A stretch of 64,000 nt of DNA from Emcibacter sp. (GTDB lineage Bacteria; Pseudomonadota; Alphaproteobacteria; Sphingomonadales; Emcibacteraceae), in NCBI GenBank assembly GCA_021774785.1, contig JAJFIQ010000025.1, positions 62,001 to 126,000 of the forward strand, written 5' to 3'. Of the stretch, positions 36,343 to 45,350 are shown piece after piece (the stretch's first letter is position 1; each line of letters opens with the position of its first letter). Below the pieces are notes generated by a model. It was given only the letters and a program-made list of their open reading frames with translations. It was not told the origin of the DNA and did no database searches. Both the position numbers and the translations under genes were made by a program.

Positions 36343-37484
36343 AGGGCTGATTTAAAACAGCTGTGTAGCTTCCGGGCGGTCTCATTCCAGTCCAGATAAT
36401 TCATGGATTCAGAAATCTGTTGCCTGTCCCATTTACGGGTGAGGGCTGTTTTCAAGGCATTTGTCAGGGCGTCGCTGGTGCGTTCGGTCAGCAAAATACC
36501 GTTGTCTTTTGTTACTACTTCTGCAATGCCGCCCACATTTGTTGTGATAACCGGGGTACCTGTGGCCAGGCTTTCCATAATCACATTAGGCATGCCTTCC
36601 ATGGATGACATCATGATTGTATATTTGGCACCGGCGTAATAATGTCCCAGTTCATCCTGTGAAACATGGGATAGAAAAATCACCCTATGGGAAATACCAA
36701 GCTGTTTGGCAAGGGCTTTCAGATGTGCTTCCAGTTCGCCCACGCCTATGAGAATCAGTCTTTCTTCCGGGAATTCCTTCAGGGATTTCAAAATATATTC
36801 ATGGCCTTTCAAAGGGATAAGATTGCCTATGGCTAAAAGATATTCATTTTGAACTTTGGGCTTAACGTCCGCATTAAATATTTTTTTATCAATGCCATTA
36901 AGCAGAACCAGAAGTTTATCTTCAGCAATGCCATGCTGGATCAGGCTATCTTTAAGGGCCTGGCTGACACAGGTCACTTTCGATGCATAATTTATGGCTT
37001 CCAGAATTCTTTCTTTATGCTGCGGTTGGTCCAGCCAGAAATTAACATCACTGCCCAGTGCCGTTAGGATGAGTGGTTTGTTATATTTTTTTGCCAGCTT
37101 ATAGGCCGCCACGCCATCGGGGTAAATGTAAAGACCGTCAATCAGGTCAAAAGTTTCTCCGTTGGGATATATTTTTCCCATAACCTTATGGGAAGCATTA
37201 GCCATGGCATCTGCGACATTTATCAGATTTGTTCCGGGAATGGTCATATAACGGGGATAGTAGATGTCTATTTCACCTTGCCGGTCTTCTTTTGGTATCT
37301 GATTATATTTGTGAAATCTGCTTTTGTGGTTTAGGCCAAGCAAGGGAAAATATTGAACAGGGGCGATGACCTTGCGGCAAGTACCTTCTATCTGATCAAA
37401 ATGAATCATACGGTTTTTGGAAAAAATGCCATGCCGTGGTTCTATTATGTTGGGGTATAATGATGTGAAGGTGAGAATCCGCAA
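36339..37484 (-). CDS. Family 4 glycosyltransferase (GT-B fold)
   Basis: Glycosyltransferase of 381 residues. The N-terminal domain starts MRILTFTSLYPNIIEPRHGIF. The C-terminal domain holds the donor-binding pattern SSMEGMPNVIMESLATGTPVI with two glutamates spaced as in GT4 (E-x7-E). The protein is probably cytoplasmic and acts on a lipid-linked saccharide. It begins 9 bases after the amidotransferase gene, so the two form an operon. Similar pairs are found in exosortase-A type exopolysaccharide clusters, but no exosortase or other exopolysaccharide gene is here. Confidence 0.9.
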   Translation of the reverse strand: MRILTFTSLYPNIIEPRHGIFSKNRMIHFDQIEGTCRKVIAPVQYFPLLGLNHKSRFHKYNQIPKEDRQGEIDIYYPRYMTIPGTNLINVADAMANASHKVMGKIYPNGETFDLIDGLYIYPDGVAAYKLAKKYNKPLILTALGSDVNFWLDQPQHKERILEAINYASKVTCVSQALKDSLIQHGIAEDKLLVLLNGIDKKIFNADVKPKVQNEYLLAIGNLIPLKGHEYILKSLKEFPEERLILIGVGELEAHLKALAKQLGISHRVIFLSHVSQDELGHYYAGAKYTIMMSSMEGMPNVIMESLATGTPVITTNVGGIAEVVTKDNGILLTERTSDALTNALKTALTRKWDRQQISESMNYLDWNETARKLHSCFKSAL

Positions 37485-37493
37485 AGTTTTTCC

Positions 37494-39380
37494 TTAAATT
37501 TGCCGCGATAGAAACTGATCAAACATCATAAGTGTCCAGAGGGGTGAACTATAATCCCTGAAGCCGTTTTGATGATGGTCCAGAAGAGTCCGTAAATAGT
37601 CGGCTTCAAAATAGCCGCAGTCCAACATTCGTTCACTGAGAACAGAGTCACGGATATTTTGTTTTAACACGCCCCGAAACCATTTGCCAAGGGGAACGGC
37701 GAAACCCATCTTGGGACGATAAAGTATATCATTCGGTAGCCGTCCTTCCAGTGATTTCTTGAAGATATACTTGCCTTCACCGCCCTGTAGCTTGAAATGA
37801 GATGGCAGGCTTGCAATCCATTCCACCAATTCATGATCAAGAAGCGGTACACGTACCTCCAGCGAATGAGCCATGGACGCCCGGTCAACCTTGGTTAGGA
37901 TGTCACCGACCAGATAGGTTTTAATATCTATATATTGCAAAATTGAAAGGGGGTCATTGCTGCCGGAATTCTCGCCATATTCTTTGAATAAGGACAGCGT
38001 ATTATACCCCTGCAGGTCATTTTTTAGATTGTTACTGAATAAGTTTTCCCGCATGTCGCCTTTCAGTATGGACATGCCGTGAAAATAACTTTCCACATGA
38101 TCACGGGCCAGCCCCTGAAAAGTTGTTTTTGCTCTGAAAACCCTTGGTGCCCAGTCTGCCTTGGGGTAAGCCTTACCCAAAAAGCCAAATAGAGGCCGCC
38201 GTATGGTGTTTGGGAATAACCCCCGCATCTGTTGTTCAAACATCTGTTGATGGTAACGTCTGTATCCCGCCAGATTTTCATCGCCACCGTCTCCGGATAA
38301 GGCAACGACTACTTTTTCACGGGCCAGCTCGCAAACCCGGTATGTGGGTAGGGCCGAACTATCTGCATAGGGCTCGTCATAGATATCAAGCAGTTCCTTA
38401 ACAAGCGAATAGTCCCCCGGATCTACAATGCGCGACCAATGGTTGGTATTATATTTTCGGGCGACCCGTTTGGCGTAGTCGGTTTCATTATAATTGGGGT
38501 CGGAAAAGCCAATGGAGCAGCTATTTACCGGATCATTGCTAATATCTGCCATGTCGGCGACAACAGCCCCGGAGTCCACACCACCGGACAGGAATGCACC
38601 AAGAGGTACATCCGCTACCATGCGAATTTTTGTGGCTTCACGCACACGTTCCCTAAGTTCGGCACGGGCATCCTCAAAGCTGCCTTGATAATCGCCAGTG
38701 AACTGCAAATTCCAATATTGGTTTTTCTTCAATTGTCCGGTTTGCAGATCAATAGTGATGCTATGGCCCGGTTCCAGCCTAAATACATTTTTATAGATAG
38801 TATTGGGTTCCGCCACATAGCCCAGAGAAAAATAATCCTCCATGCTTTTCGGCCGCAGGTTTTTAACAAAATCGGGGTGGGAGGTCAGTGCTTTTAATTC
38901 GGAACCAAACAGGATAGTTTTTTCTCCCACAGGGGCATAGAACAAGGGCTTGATTCCCAGCCTGTCCCGGGTCATGAAAACCCGCTTGCTGCGGTTGTCA
39001 TAAATGACATAGGCAAACATGCCCCGGAAATGTTTCACACTGTCCTCTCCCCAAGCGTGATAGGCATAGAGGATAACCTCTGTATCGCAACGGGTTTCGA
39101 AATGATAACCTTTTGCTTCCAGCTCGGCGCGGATTTCCACAAAATTATAAATCTCACCATTATAGACGACGGTGACATAACCATCCGTTGATGTCATGGG
39201 TTGCTGGCCGCTTTTTATGTCGATGATTGATAGACGGCGGTGACCAAGTCCGACTCCATCCGCAATATATATTCCTGATTCATCCGGCCCACGGTGGATG
39301 ATGGCATCGGTCATTTTTTTAATTATTGCTTGATCAGGTTTTCTGTCAAGTGAAGTAATTATACCGGCTATGCCACACAT
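37494..39380 (-). CDS. Asparagine-synthase-like glutamine amidotransferase
   Basis: Protein of 628 residues with two complete domains. The N-terminal class II glutaminase starts MCGIAGI, with C2 as nucleophile, and has RLSIIDIKSGQQPM and YNGEIYNF. The synthase domain has the ATP PP-loop LSGGVDSG (about 260-267). The length and pairing with a GT4 gene match the exosortase-A system-associated amidotransferase group better than housekeeping AsnB, so an aminated sugar or polymer may be the product (inference). Plain asparagine synthesis is not excluded. Confidence 0.88.
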   Translation of the reverse strand: MCGIAGIITSLDRKPDQAIIKKMTDAIIHRGPDESGIYIADGVGLGHRRLSIIDIKSGQQPMTSTDGYVTVVYNGEIYNFVEIRAELEAKGYHFETRCDTEVILYAYHAWGEDSVKHFRGMFAYVIYDNRSKRVFMTRDRLGIKPLFYAPVGEKTILFGSELKALTSHPDFVKNLRPKSMEDYFSLGYVAEPNTIYKNVFRLEPGHSITIDLQTGQLKKNQYWNLQFTGDYQGSFEDARAELRERVREATKIRMVADVPLGAFLSGGVDSGAVVADMADISNDPVNSCSIGFSDPNYNETDYAKRVARKYNTNHWSRIVDPGDYSLVKELLDIYDEPYADSSALPTYRVCELAREKVVVALSGDGGDENLAGYRRYHQQMFEQQMRGLFPNTIRRPLFGFLGKAYPKADWAPRVFRAKTTFQGLARDHVESYFHGMSILKGDMRENLFSNNLKNDLQGYNTLSLFKEYGENSGSNDPLSILQYIDIKTYLVGDILTKVDRASMAHSLEVRVPLLDHELVEWIASLPSHFKLQGGEGKYIFKKSLEGRLPNDILYRPKMGFAVPLGKWFRGVLKQNIRDSVLSERMLDCGYFEADYLRTLLDHHQNGFRDYSSPLWTLMMFDQFLSRQI

Positions 39381-39493
39381 ACTGCGGGGTTTTCCATCTT
39401 ATGAGGTTATTTTGAAATTCAGTGTTAGCGACAATAATTTAAAAGTCCTTTAATGTCAGTCAAAAAATATTTGGTCAAAAAGATGTGACCCTA

Positions 39494-39523
39494 AAGAAAA
39501 AAGCCCCGGCTAAAAGCCGGGGC
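39494..39523 (-). terminator. Rho-independent terminator of the ABC exporter operon
   Basis: Read leftward, a 9-bp perfect stem (GCCCCGGCT / AGCCGGGGC, 39515-39523 and 39503-39511) with a 3-base loop is followed by a run of T. It lies about 60 bases past the permease stop. Another 113 bases separate it from the amidotransferase start, which leaves room for that operon's promoter. Confidence 0.92.
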
Positions 39524-39584
39524 AGTCGGAAGATATCAGGTGGTAAGGGTTAAAACCCAAATTTCCTAATATGAGATAAGTTAA

Positions 39585-40520
39585 TTACATGCTGTTGCGT
39601 TTTCTGAGCATAACAGTCACGCAAAGCAGTGCGGCCGCTATGCCGAGGCCTACCCAAAAGGCGGGCTGGGTTGCAGACTGAATAATATCCAGTGTTGTTC
39701 TCGGGCTGAAATCGATAAAGTTTTGTGAGAAACCTTTGTTTGATTCCAGAATATGAGCCCCCGTCAGGCGCATTCCGACAAAGCGGACAAGATATTCTGA
39801 ATGGAAGAACAGGCCTTCAAACAGGGCAAGCAAAGCAACCGGTATTGTTGCAACCAATAAAGGTGTCCGTTTTGCGATCACGGAAGACAACATGAGCCAA
39901 GCAAATACCGGCAGTGCCCACAGACTGAACATGATCATATATACGATTTCATTTAATACCAAAGCCGGCAGGTTGGTGGAAGACCACAATAGGTCCCATG
40001 CGCTATATTCTGTTCCAATGGTGTGGAACGAGCCGACTATCAGTAGAAAAATCTGGAATATAAAGCTAAACCCTATGGCAACCATGGGGATAACCACTGT
40101 AACTGTCAGAATTTTTGACAGGATGGTCTGGACATCTGATATGGGCATGGATTTCCAGAACAGAATGCTATTGTCTTTTCTTTCGTCATAAAGTGACCCA
40201 AGGGTGGTAAAGACCATGCAGAACCAGACACCGATCATAATTGGTGCGACAGAGGCCAGCAGCAGATGATTGATATGGTCGCTTAATTCCTGGGCCTCAT
40301 GGGCGGACATGTTGGCAATAACTTCACTAAGGGTAAAGGATTCGCCGTCAATGTGAATGGCTCTACCCAAAACACCCATACTGATAATGATCAGGACCAT
40401 TGACGCAGCGGTAATCACCAGCGGTGTTGTGAAAATGGCGCGGCGGTTTTCCCAATATTCCCTAAGCATCAGGGTTTTAAAGGGGTTATATCCGTTTACT
40501 TTTACGATGGAGGCTAACAT
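39585..40520 (-). CDS. ABC transporter permease
   Basis: Membrane protein of 311 residues with about six helices: one at about 33-53, then five between 100 and 305. The DERKDNSILFWKSMPISDVQTILSK stretch links the second helix to the rest, as in ABC-2 type permeases. It is the last gene of a GntR-ATPase-peptide-permease operon. Such YtrA-type systems usually export or sense peptides or antibiotics. No second permease is present, so it may work as a homodimer. Confidence 0.88.
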   Translation of the reverse strand: MLASIVKVNGYNPFKTLMLREYWENRRAIFTTPLVITAASMVLIIISMGVLGRAIHIDGESFTLSEVIANMSAHEAQELSDHINHLLLASVAPIMIGVWFCMVFTTLGSLYDERKDNSILFWKSMPISDVQTILSKILTVTVVIPMVAIGFSFIFQIFLLIVGSFHTIGTEYSAWDLLWSSTNLPALVLNEIVYMIMFSLWALPVFAWLMLSSVIAKRTPLLVATIPVALLALFEGLFFHSEYLVRFVGMRLTGAHILESNKGFSQNFIDFSPRTTLDIIQSATQPAFWVGLGIAAALLCVTVMLRKRNSM

Positions 40521-40572
40521 TTATTTTCTCCGTTTTCTTTCGTTATACTTAATTGGTTCAAAATCTTAGGCG

Positions 40573-40740
40573 CTACACCAGCGTGCAAATGCTCAGGGCA
40601 CAGGAGGAGCCGGGTTGGTCAATATCCAATACTGATTTATGCTGTGCAGCATAGGACAGATTGGCAATTCCAGTGATCATAAGGGCGGTTATAAAACCGG
40701 CAATGATCAGGGCTTTAATTCTGGTGTGGTTGGTGGCCAT
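40573..40740 (-). CDS. 55-residue secreted peptide encoded inside the ABC operon
   Basis: A short gene from ATG 40740 to TAG 40573-40575, with GGAG 8 bases upstream inside the end of the ATPase gene. The product is 55 residues. Residues 1-31 look like a signal peptide (KALIIAGFITALMITGIA core, then LSYA). The mature part would be 24 residues with two cysteines four apart near the C-terminus (SSCALSICTLV). It lies 3 bases after the ATPase stop and 52 bases before the permease. Its spacing and signal argue that it is real. It could be the exporter's cargo, a secreted sensor peptide or a remnant. Confidence 0.62.
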   Translation of the reverse strand: MATNHTRIKALIIAGFITALMITGIANLSYAAQHKSVLDIDQPGSSCALSICTLV

Positions 40741-40742
40741 GA

Positions 40743-41594
40743 TTATTCTCCATCCATAAGGGTGACGAACAGGTCAGAAAGGTTGATTCTGTTTACCTCC
40801 CCCAGTTCGGCTAACTCAGCACGCGCTTTGCCGTTAAAGATAAAAGATGTCCTGCCCAGCAGTGTCTGTTCCGAAACCGGTGACAGGGCACGGGCAGCGG
40901 CGACATTTTCCTGTGGTGGGTTCAGCACCATCCATTGTTCACCAATGTCATCCATATCGGCTGTCAGTACAATATTTCCTTCACGGATGAAAACCACTTG
41001 CGAGAGGATATTTTCGATCTCGTCCACCTGATGTGTGGTAATCAGAATTGTGCGGTCTTCATCAAAGAAGTCTTCTAGCAACTGATGATAGAATTTTTTC
41101 CGGTAAATGATGTCGAGACCAAGGGTTGGTTCGTCAAGAACCAGAATTTTCGCATCAATGGCCATGATCAGCGCCAGATGAACCTGAACGATCATGCCTT
41201 TTGAAAGATGGCGGATTTTCTTATCAAACGGCACACTGGTTCCTGCGAGGAAACCTAGGGCCTTTTCCCGATCAAAACTTGGGTGAACACCTTCCACAAA
41301 GTCCAGAGCTTCGCATACTCTCATCCATTTTGGCAGGGTTGCCACGTCTGAGATAAAACAAATTTTCTTCATTAACTCATCACGCTGGACGTAAGGGTCA
41401 AAGCCCAGAACATCTAATTCACCGTCATAGGTTGTTAAGCCCAAAATGCTGTTCAGCAGGGTTGTTTTTCCGGCACCATTAGCACCGATAATGCCTACGA
41501 TCTGGCCCTTTTGGATAGTCAGGTCAACATTTTTCAGAGCCTGAAACGATCCGAAGGATTTGCTGAGATTTTGTGCAGTAATAATATTGGTCAT
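40743..41594 (-). CDS. ABC transporter ATP-binding protein
   Basis: ATPase of 283 residues. Walker A is GANGAGKT (37-44), Walker B is ILVLDEPTLGLD (about 150-161), and the H-loop is TTHQVDE. The signature motif reads LSKGM in place of LSGGQ, a variant found in some ABC-2 type exporters. It begins 12 bases after the GntR stop, so it is in the operon with regulator, 55-residue peptide and permease. Confidence 0.93.
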   Translation of the reverse strand: MTNIITAQNLSKSFGSFQALKNVDLTIQKGQIVGIIGANGAGKTTLLNSILGLTTYDGELDVLGFDPYVQRDELMKKICFISDVATLPKWMRVCEALDFVEGVHPSFDREKALGFLAGTSVPFDKKIRHLSKGMIVQVHLALIMAIDAKILVLDEPTLGLDIIYRKKFYHQLLEDFFDEDRTILITTHQVDEIENILSQVVFIREGNIVLTADMDDIGEQWMVLNPPQENVAAARALSPVSEQTLLGRTSFIFNGKARAELAELGEVNRINLSDLFVTLMDGE

Positions 41595-41606
41595 TGCTAA
41601 ATCCTT

Positions 41607-41975
41607 TTAATGGCTACTATTGGTATCAGCAGATTCAATCAACTGCTTGACATTAAGACCCAAGAGCGTAATGCGCTTGATTATTTCAGGCCATTCTTCA
41701 TTGAGGAACTTTTGCTGTTCCGCATTCAAAAGATTTTTTCTCGCCCCTTCAAGTATAAACATTCCAAGCCCTCTTCTCTTTTCTACCAGTCCCTCATCAA
41801 CAAGCTCGGCATAAGCCTTGGAGGCGGTAATGGGATTAATTTGATAATCTGCGGCAACTTTCCGCACAGAGGGAAGAGCTTCCCCCTCGCTTAGGATGTC
41901 ATCAATTATCATGGCCATGATCTGCTCTTTTAGCTGCAGATATATTGGCTGATCATTTTTCCACTGTGTAGCCAC
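41607..41975 (-). CDS. GntR-family regulator, YtrA subfamily
   Basis: Regulator of 122 residues. The winged helix has PIYLQLKEQIMAMIIDDILSEG-like opening, LPSVRKVAADYQINPITASKAYAEL and VDEGLVEKRRGLGMFI. It has only a short C-terminal tail (about 45 residues), which defines the YtrA group that controls neighbouring ABC exporters. It heads the operon. An operator-like inverted repeat overlaps its promoter (42036-42065), which suggests self-repression. Confidence 0.92.
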   Translation of the reverse strand: MATQWKNDQPIYLQLKEQIMAMIIDDILSEGEALPSVRKVAADYQINPITASKAYAELVDEGLVEKRRGLGMFILEGARKNLLNAEQQKFLNEEWPEIIKRITLLGLNVKQLIESADTNSSH

Positions 41976-42035
41976 TGTAAATTCCTATCTTTTTAAGTTG
42001 GCACTATAACTGTTGTGGTGTTTAAGTGTTGTACA

Positions 42036-42065
42036 AACATAGTACACTATATCAATAATAGTCAA
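42036..42065 (-). promoter_or_regulatory. Promoter and overlapping operator of the GntR-ABC operon
   Basis: Read leftward, TTGACT (plus strand 42060-42065) and TATGTT (42036-42041) are 18 bases apart and fit -35 and -10 boxes. The inverted repeat ATAGTGTACTAT (42039-42050) overlaps the -10 side. It resembles the short AT-rich palindromes used by YtrA-type regulators. Position relative to the gene start at 41975 leaves a 60-base leader. Confidence 0.55.
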
Positions 42066-42203
42066 CAACTTTTTTGAACTTTTTCATTAAATGATTTATT
42101 TTCATAGTGTTACGGTATAATTTTTTTGAAATCAGGGTGTTATAAACTGTGTTGTAGAAGGCATGGAATAAGGATATAGTGACCTAAACAACAAGGAAAA
42201 GTG

Positions 42204-43640
42204 ATGCAGATAAAAATCAGGCATGAAATATTGTCATATGCTAGCTTGCTGATTTCAGGGATTGTAATGTCATTATCCATACAGACTTTCGGAACGCAGG
42301 CGGAAGAGATTAAAACTGTCGATCTTATTGTTCATGGACGCTATGTGGTGACCATGGCAGGCGACAATCAAGTGATTGAACATGGGGCTGTTGCGGTCGA
42401 TGATGGTGTTATCGTGGCCGTTGGGCATGGTAGCGAGATAGCGGCAAAATTCTCAGCAGAAAAAGAGATCACGGGCAAGGACCGTATCCTGATGCCGGGC
42501 CTTGTCAATGGTCATACCCATACGGCAATGGTACTGTTCCGGGGTATGGCGGATGATCTGACCTTGATGACATGGCTGCAGAATTATATCTTTCCCATGG
42601 AGGGTAAGTTCGTTGATCCTGAGTTTATAGAGGTTGGCATGAGCCTAGCCTGTCATGAAATGATTAAGGGTGGTACAACCTCATTTGTCGATATGTATTT
42701 TTATGCGGATACGGGGGCAGATGTTATCGAACAATGTGGACTTCGGGCAATTTTGGGGTCGCCATCCATAGATTTTCCAAGTCCGGGTTTTAAAGGCTGG
42801 GACGATTCTTTTGCGGCGGCAGTGAAGTTTGTCAAGAACCGCAAAAGCAAATCGGGACGCGTTATACCGGCCTTTGCCCCCCATGCGCCCTATACTGTAT
42901 CAGCGGATCATATGGCTCAGGTGTCTAAATTGGCCAAAGAATTGGACGCACCCATCACAACGCATCTATCAGAAGACCGTGCGGAGCTGGCATTGGTTCT
43001 GGACCGTTATAATACGACGCCGATCAAACATGTGGAAAGTCTGGGACTGCTAGAGAATAAATTGATTGCGGCTCATGTGGTTCACCCCACAGACGGAGAA
43101 ATAAAAATACTTGCCAAATATAAAGTCGGTGTGATTCATAACCCCACTTCAAATTTGAAAACGGCAGCGGGGATTTCGCCAGTTCCTGAAATGTTGAAAC
43201 AGGGTGTCAGGGTTGGTCTGGGCACTGATGGCGCGGTATCCAATAATGATCTGAATATGTGGGAAGAAATCCGTCTTGCGGCTTTATTGCACAAGGGTGT
43301 CAATTATGATGCTACGGCGATGCCCGCTGAAACCGTCATGTATATGGCGACAAAGGGTGGTGCGGTTGCCGTGGGTCTTGATCATCTTGTGGGTGATATT
43401 GCGGTGGGTAAAAGGGCCGACCTTATTCAGGTCGACCTTTCGGGCCCTCATATGACACCGCTTTATGATGTGATCTCACATCTTGCCTACGCGGCCAGTA
43501 GTAGTGATGTTGTCACCACCATCGTTGATGGCAATATTCTGATGGATAACGGTAAGCTTCTTACCCTTGATGCTGAAATAATCCGGCAAAAAGCCAATGA
43601 AATTGCCGCCCGGATCACGAGAGCATTAAATAAGGAATAG
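42204..43640 (+). CDS. Exported amidohydrolase (MTA/SAH deaminase-like)
   Basis: Metal-dependent deaminase/hydrolase of 478 residues from ATG 42204 (AAGGA 6 bases upstream; a GTG lies just before). The N-terminus carries a hydrophobic segment (about 12-30) ending in FGTQA, so it appears to be secreted. The metal sites are NGHTHTAMV, PHAPYT, THLSED and GTDGAVSNND. Closest pattern is the 5-methylthioadenosine/S-adenosylhomocysteine deaminase and TRZ/ATZ group. It lies beside purine-salvage genes, so deamination of an adenine nucleoside in the periplasm is plausible. The substrate is not proven. Confidence 0.87.
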   Translation: MQIKIRHEILSYASLLISGIVMSLSIQTFGTQAEEIKTVDLIVHGRYVVTMAGDNQVIEHGAVAVDDGVIVAVGHGSEIAAKFSAEKEITGKDRILMPGLVNGHTHTAMVLFRGMADDLTLMTWLQNYIFPMEGKFVDPEFIEVGMSLACHEMIKGGTTSFVDMYFYADTGADVIEQCGLRAILGSPSIDFPSPGFKGWDDSFAAAVKFVKNRKSKSGRVIPAFAPHAPYTVSADHMAQVSKLAKELDAPITTHLSEDRAELALVLDRYNTTPIKHVESLGLLENKLIAAHVVHPTDGEIKILAKYKVGVIHNPTSNLKTAAGISPVPEMLKQGVRVGLGTDGAVSNNDLNMWEEIRLAALLHKGVNYDATAMPAETVMYMATKGGAVAVGLDHLVGDIAVGKRADLIQVDLSGPHMTPLYDVISHLAYAASSSDVVTTIVDGNILMDNGKLLTLDAEIIRQKANEIAARITRALNKE

Positions 43641-43642
43641 GT

Positions 43643-44203
43643 TTAGATTTTTTTATCGAGAAGCTCTGCTACCTGCGGTGATTTGAATTTAGAAATTTCA
43701 TCTCTGGTCAGGCCATGTAATTCATGGGGAAAGACAAGCCAATCATCGGTTTCATGGATGTAATAGTTTGGCACCCGTTCTGTTTTGCGCTTTTCCGGCT
43801 TGTAATAAACGGTGGCGACTCTTGTATCTTCAGGCATATTGCGGCGACATTGTTCCTGAAGATCACGGATGATGGCATCGACACTGAGTCCCGAATCAAA
43901 CACATCATCAACGATCAACAGCTTGTCATGGGCATTGATATTATCCACAATATAGCCCAGCCCATGTACCCGTACTGTGGAAGTCCGGGTGGCAATTCCG
44001 GTATAGGATGATGTGCGGATGGCGATATGGTCAGACTTAAGCCCCCGGTAATCCAGATATTCCTGTACGGCAATTCCAATGGGCGTACCACCGCGCCAAA
44101 CCCCAACAATATAATCAGGTTCGAACCCGCTTTCCAAGATCATATGAGCCATTTTGAAGCTGTCGTCCAGCAAGGCATCGGCAGATATATATACTTTATT
44201 CAT
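43643..44203 (-). CDS. Phosphoribosyltransferase of the purine type
   Basis: Protein of 186 residues with the PRPP-binding motif LLIVDDVFDSGLSVDAII and a preceding VGVWRGGTPIGIAV loop. Together they mark a type I phosphoribosyltransferase of the hypoxanthine/xanthine kind. It would convert a purine base, released by the nearby phosphorylase, to its nucleotide. Leftward operon: PNP, PfkB kinase, phosphoribosyltransferase, with 18 bases before this gene. It converges on the amidohydrolase. Confidence 0.87.
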   Translation of the reverse strand: MNKVYISADALLDDSFKMAHMILESGFEPDYIVGVWRGGTPIGIAVQEYLDYRGLKSDHIAIRTSSYTGIATRTSTVRVHGLGYIVDNINAHDKLLIVDDVFDSGLSVDAIIRDLQEQCRRNMPEDTRVATVYYKPEKRKTERVPNYYIHETDDWLVFPHELHGLTRDEISKFKSPQVAELLDKKI

Positions 44204-44221
44204 CGTTTATCCATTTTTGTT

Positions 44222-45349
44222 TTATGTTAGATCCCAACGGGTAATTGCCGTGGTAATATCAGTGGTTCCCAGTGCATCTTCCAAAGCTTCAAATGTTAAC
44301 AGTCCCGCCTGCGTATCAACTTGCGAGATGACAGACACGGCGTTAAGAGATGCAGCATATAGGGCAATATCAGGCGCATTACCAGCGGAAATCAAACTGG
44401 CCAATGTTGATGAGAAGCTATCCCCGGCCCCTGCGGACCCTTTCATGTCCACTTTTTGCGGCGGACTGTAAAATAAGGTATCTCCCTGTAACAGATAGGC
44501 CCCTTTGCTGCCATCGGTGATAACCACATAATCCGGCCCATGATCAGACAGGATTTGCATAAAATCAACCAGCCCTAAAGAAAAGCCGCCAAATTTAAAC
44601 CCATTCTTGAGCAGGGGCGGAATATCACCGGACAGGGTAAGTGTCGGTTTGCTATGTTTACGGTCCTCGGAAATTAGTTTTGGTACCAGAGATTCACATT
44701 CCACTTTATTAATAGAAATCAAGGTGATAGCATCCAGGCTCGAAAGGAAATCATCACACAGTCTGGTTAGCTGCCGGATTCCGGGATTGGAGGCAATGAA
44801 ACAATTGGCCTTTTCGGCTTGTCTGATTATGAGAGGGAAGTGATCAGCAGATTGGTTGCTAAGGTTTGTCACATATACCAGATCATATTTTGTGAAATCT
44901 ATGGCCTTGACGTCTTCTTCAGTTAGGTTGCAGTTGGCACCCCGATGGGTAAAAATGGCTGCATTGCGGTCATGTGATGCAATATGAACCGCGACCCCGC
45001 TACCCACATCTTCAACCACCTTCATTAGGGGCAGGGATATATTTTCCTGTCTCATACGGTTCAGAATTTTTTCCGCATTCAGGTCTTTACCGACCAAGGC
45101 CAATATATCCATTTTCATACCCAAACGGCTCATGGAGACAGCAGTATTGGCACCGCCGCCGCCCACATAGGTATCAATGCTTTGGGATTCTACTTTTCGG
45201 CCCTGTTCCAGCATCAGAAAGGATGAGGTCATATTATGCAATGTCATTAATTCGACATCGTTATCGGCAATAACAGTAATGATATCGATCATTACTGTGC
45301 CGATCGACAAGGCAGGTTGTTGTGGCTTTAGTAGTTCTTTTTGGGTCAT
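44222..45349 (-). CDS. PfkB-family carbohydrate/nucleoside kinase
   Basis: Kinase of 375 residues. The first PfkB signature is GGGGANTAVSMSRLGMKMDIL (about 62-82). The second is DMKGSAGAGDSFSSTLA, with the catalytic aspartate in GAGD. The start used is ATG 45349, one base after the PNP stop; a longer frame to 45382 overlaps PNP. The C-terminal domain has LYAASLNAVSVISQVDTQAG. In context the substrate could be ribose, deoxyribose or a nucleoside, but motifs do not decide it. Confidence 0.9.
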   Translation of the reverse strand: MTQKELLKPQQPALSIGTVMIDIITVIADNDVELMTLHNMTSSFLMLEQGRKVESQSIDTYVGGGGANTAVSMSRLGMKMDILALVGKDLNAEKILNRMRQENISLPLMKVVEDVGSGVAVHIASHDRNAAIFTHRGANCNLTEEDVKAIDFTKYDLVYVTNLSNQSADHFPLIIRQAEKANCFIASNPGIRQLTRLCDDFLSSLDAITLISINKVECESLVPKLISEDRKHSKPTLTLSGDIPPLLKNGFKFGGFSLGLVDFMQILSDHGPDYVVITDGSKGAYLLQGDTLFYSPPQKVDMKGSAGAGDSFSSTLASLISAGNAPDIALYAASLNAVSVISQVDTQAGLLTFEALEDALGTTDITTAITRWDLT

Positions 45350-45350
45350 A

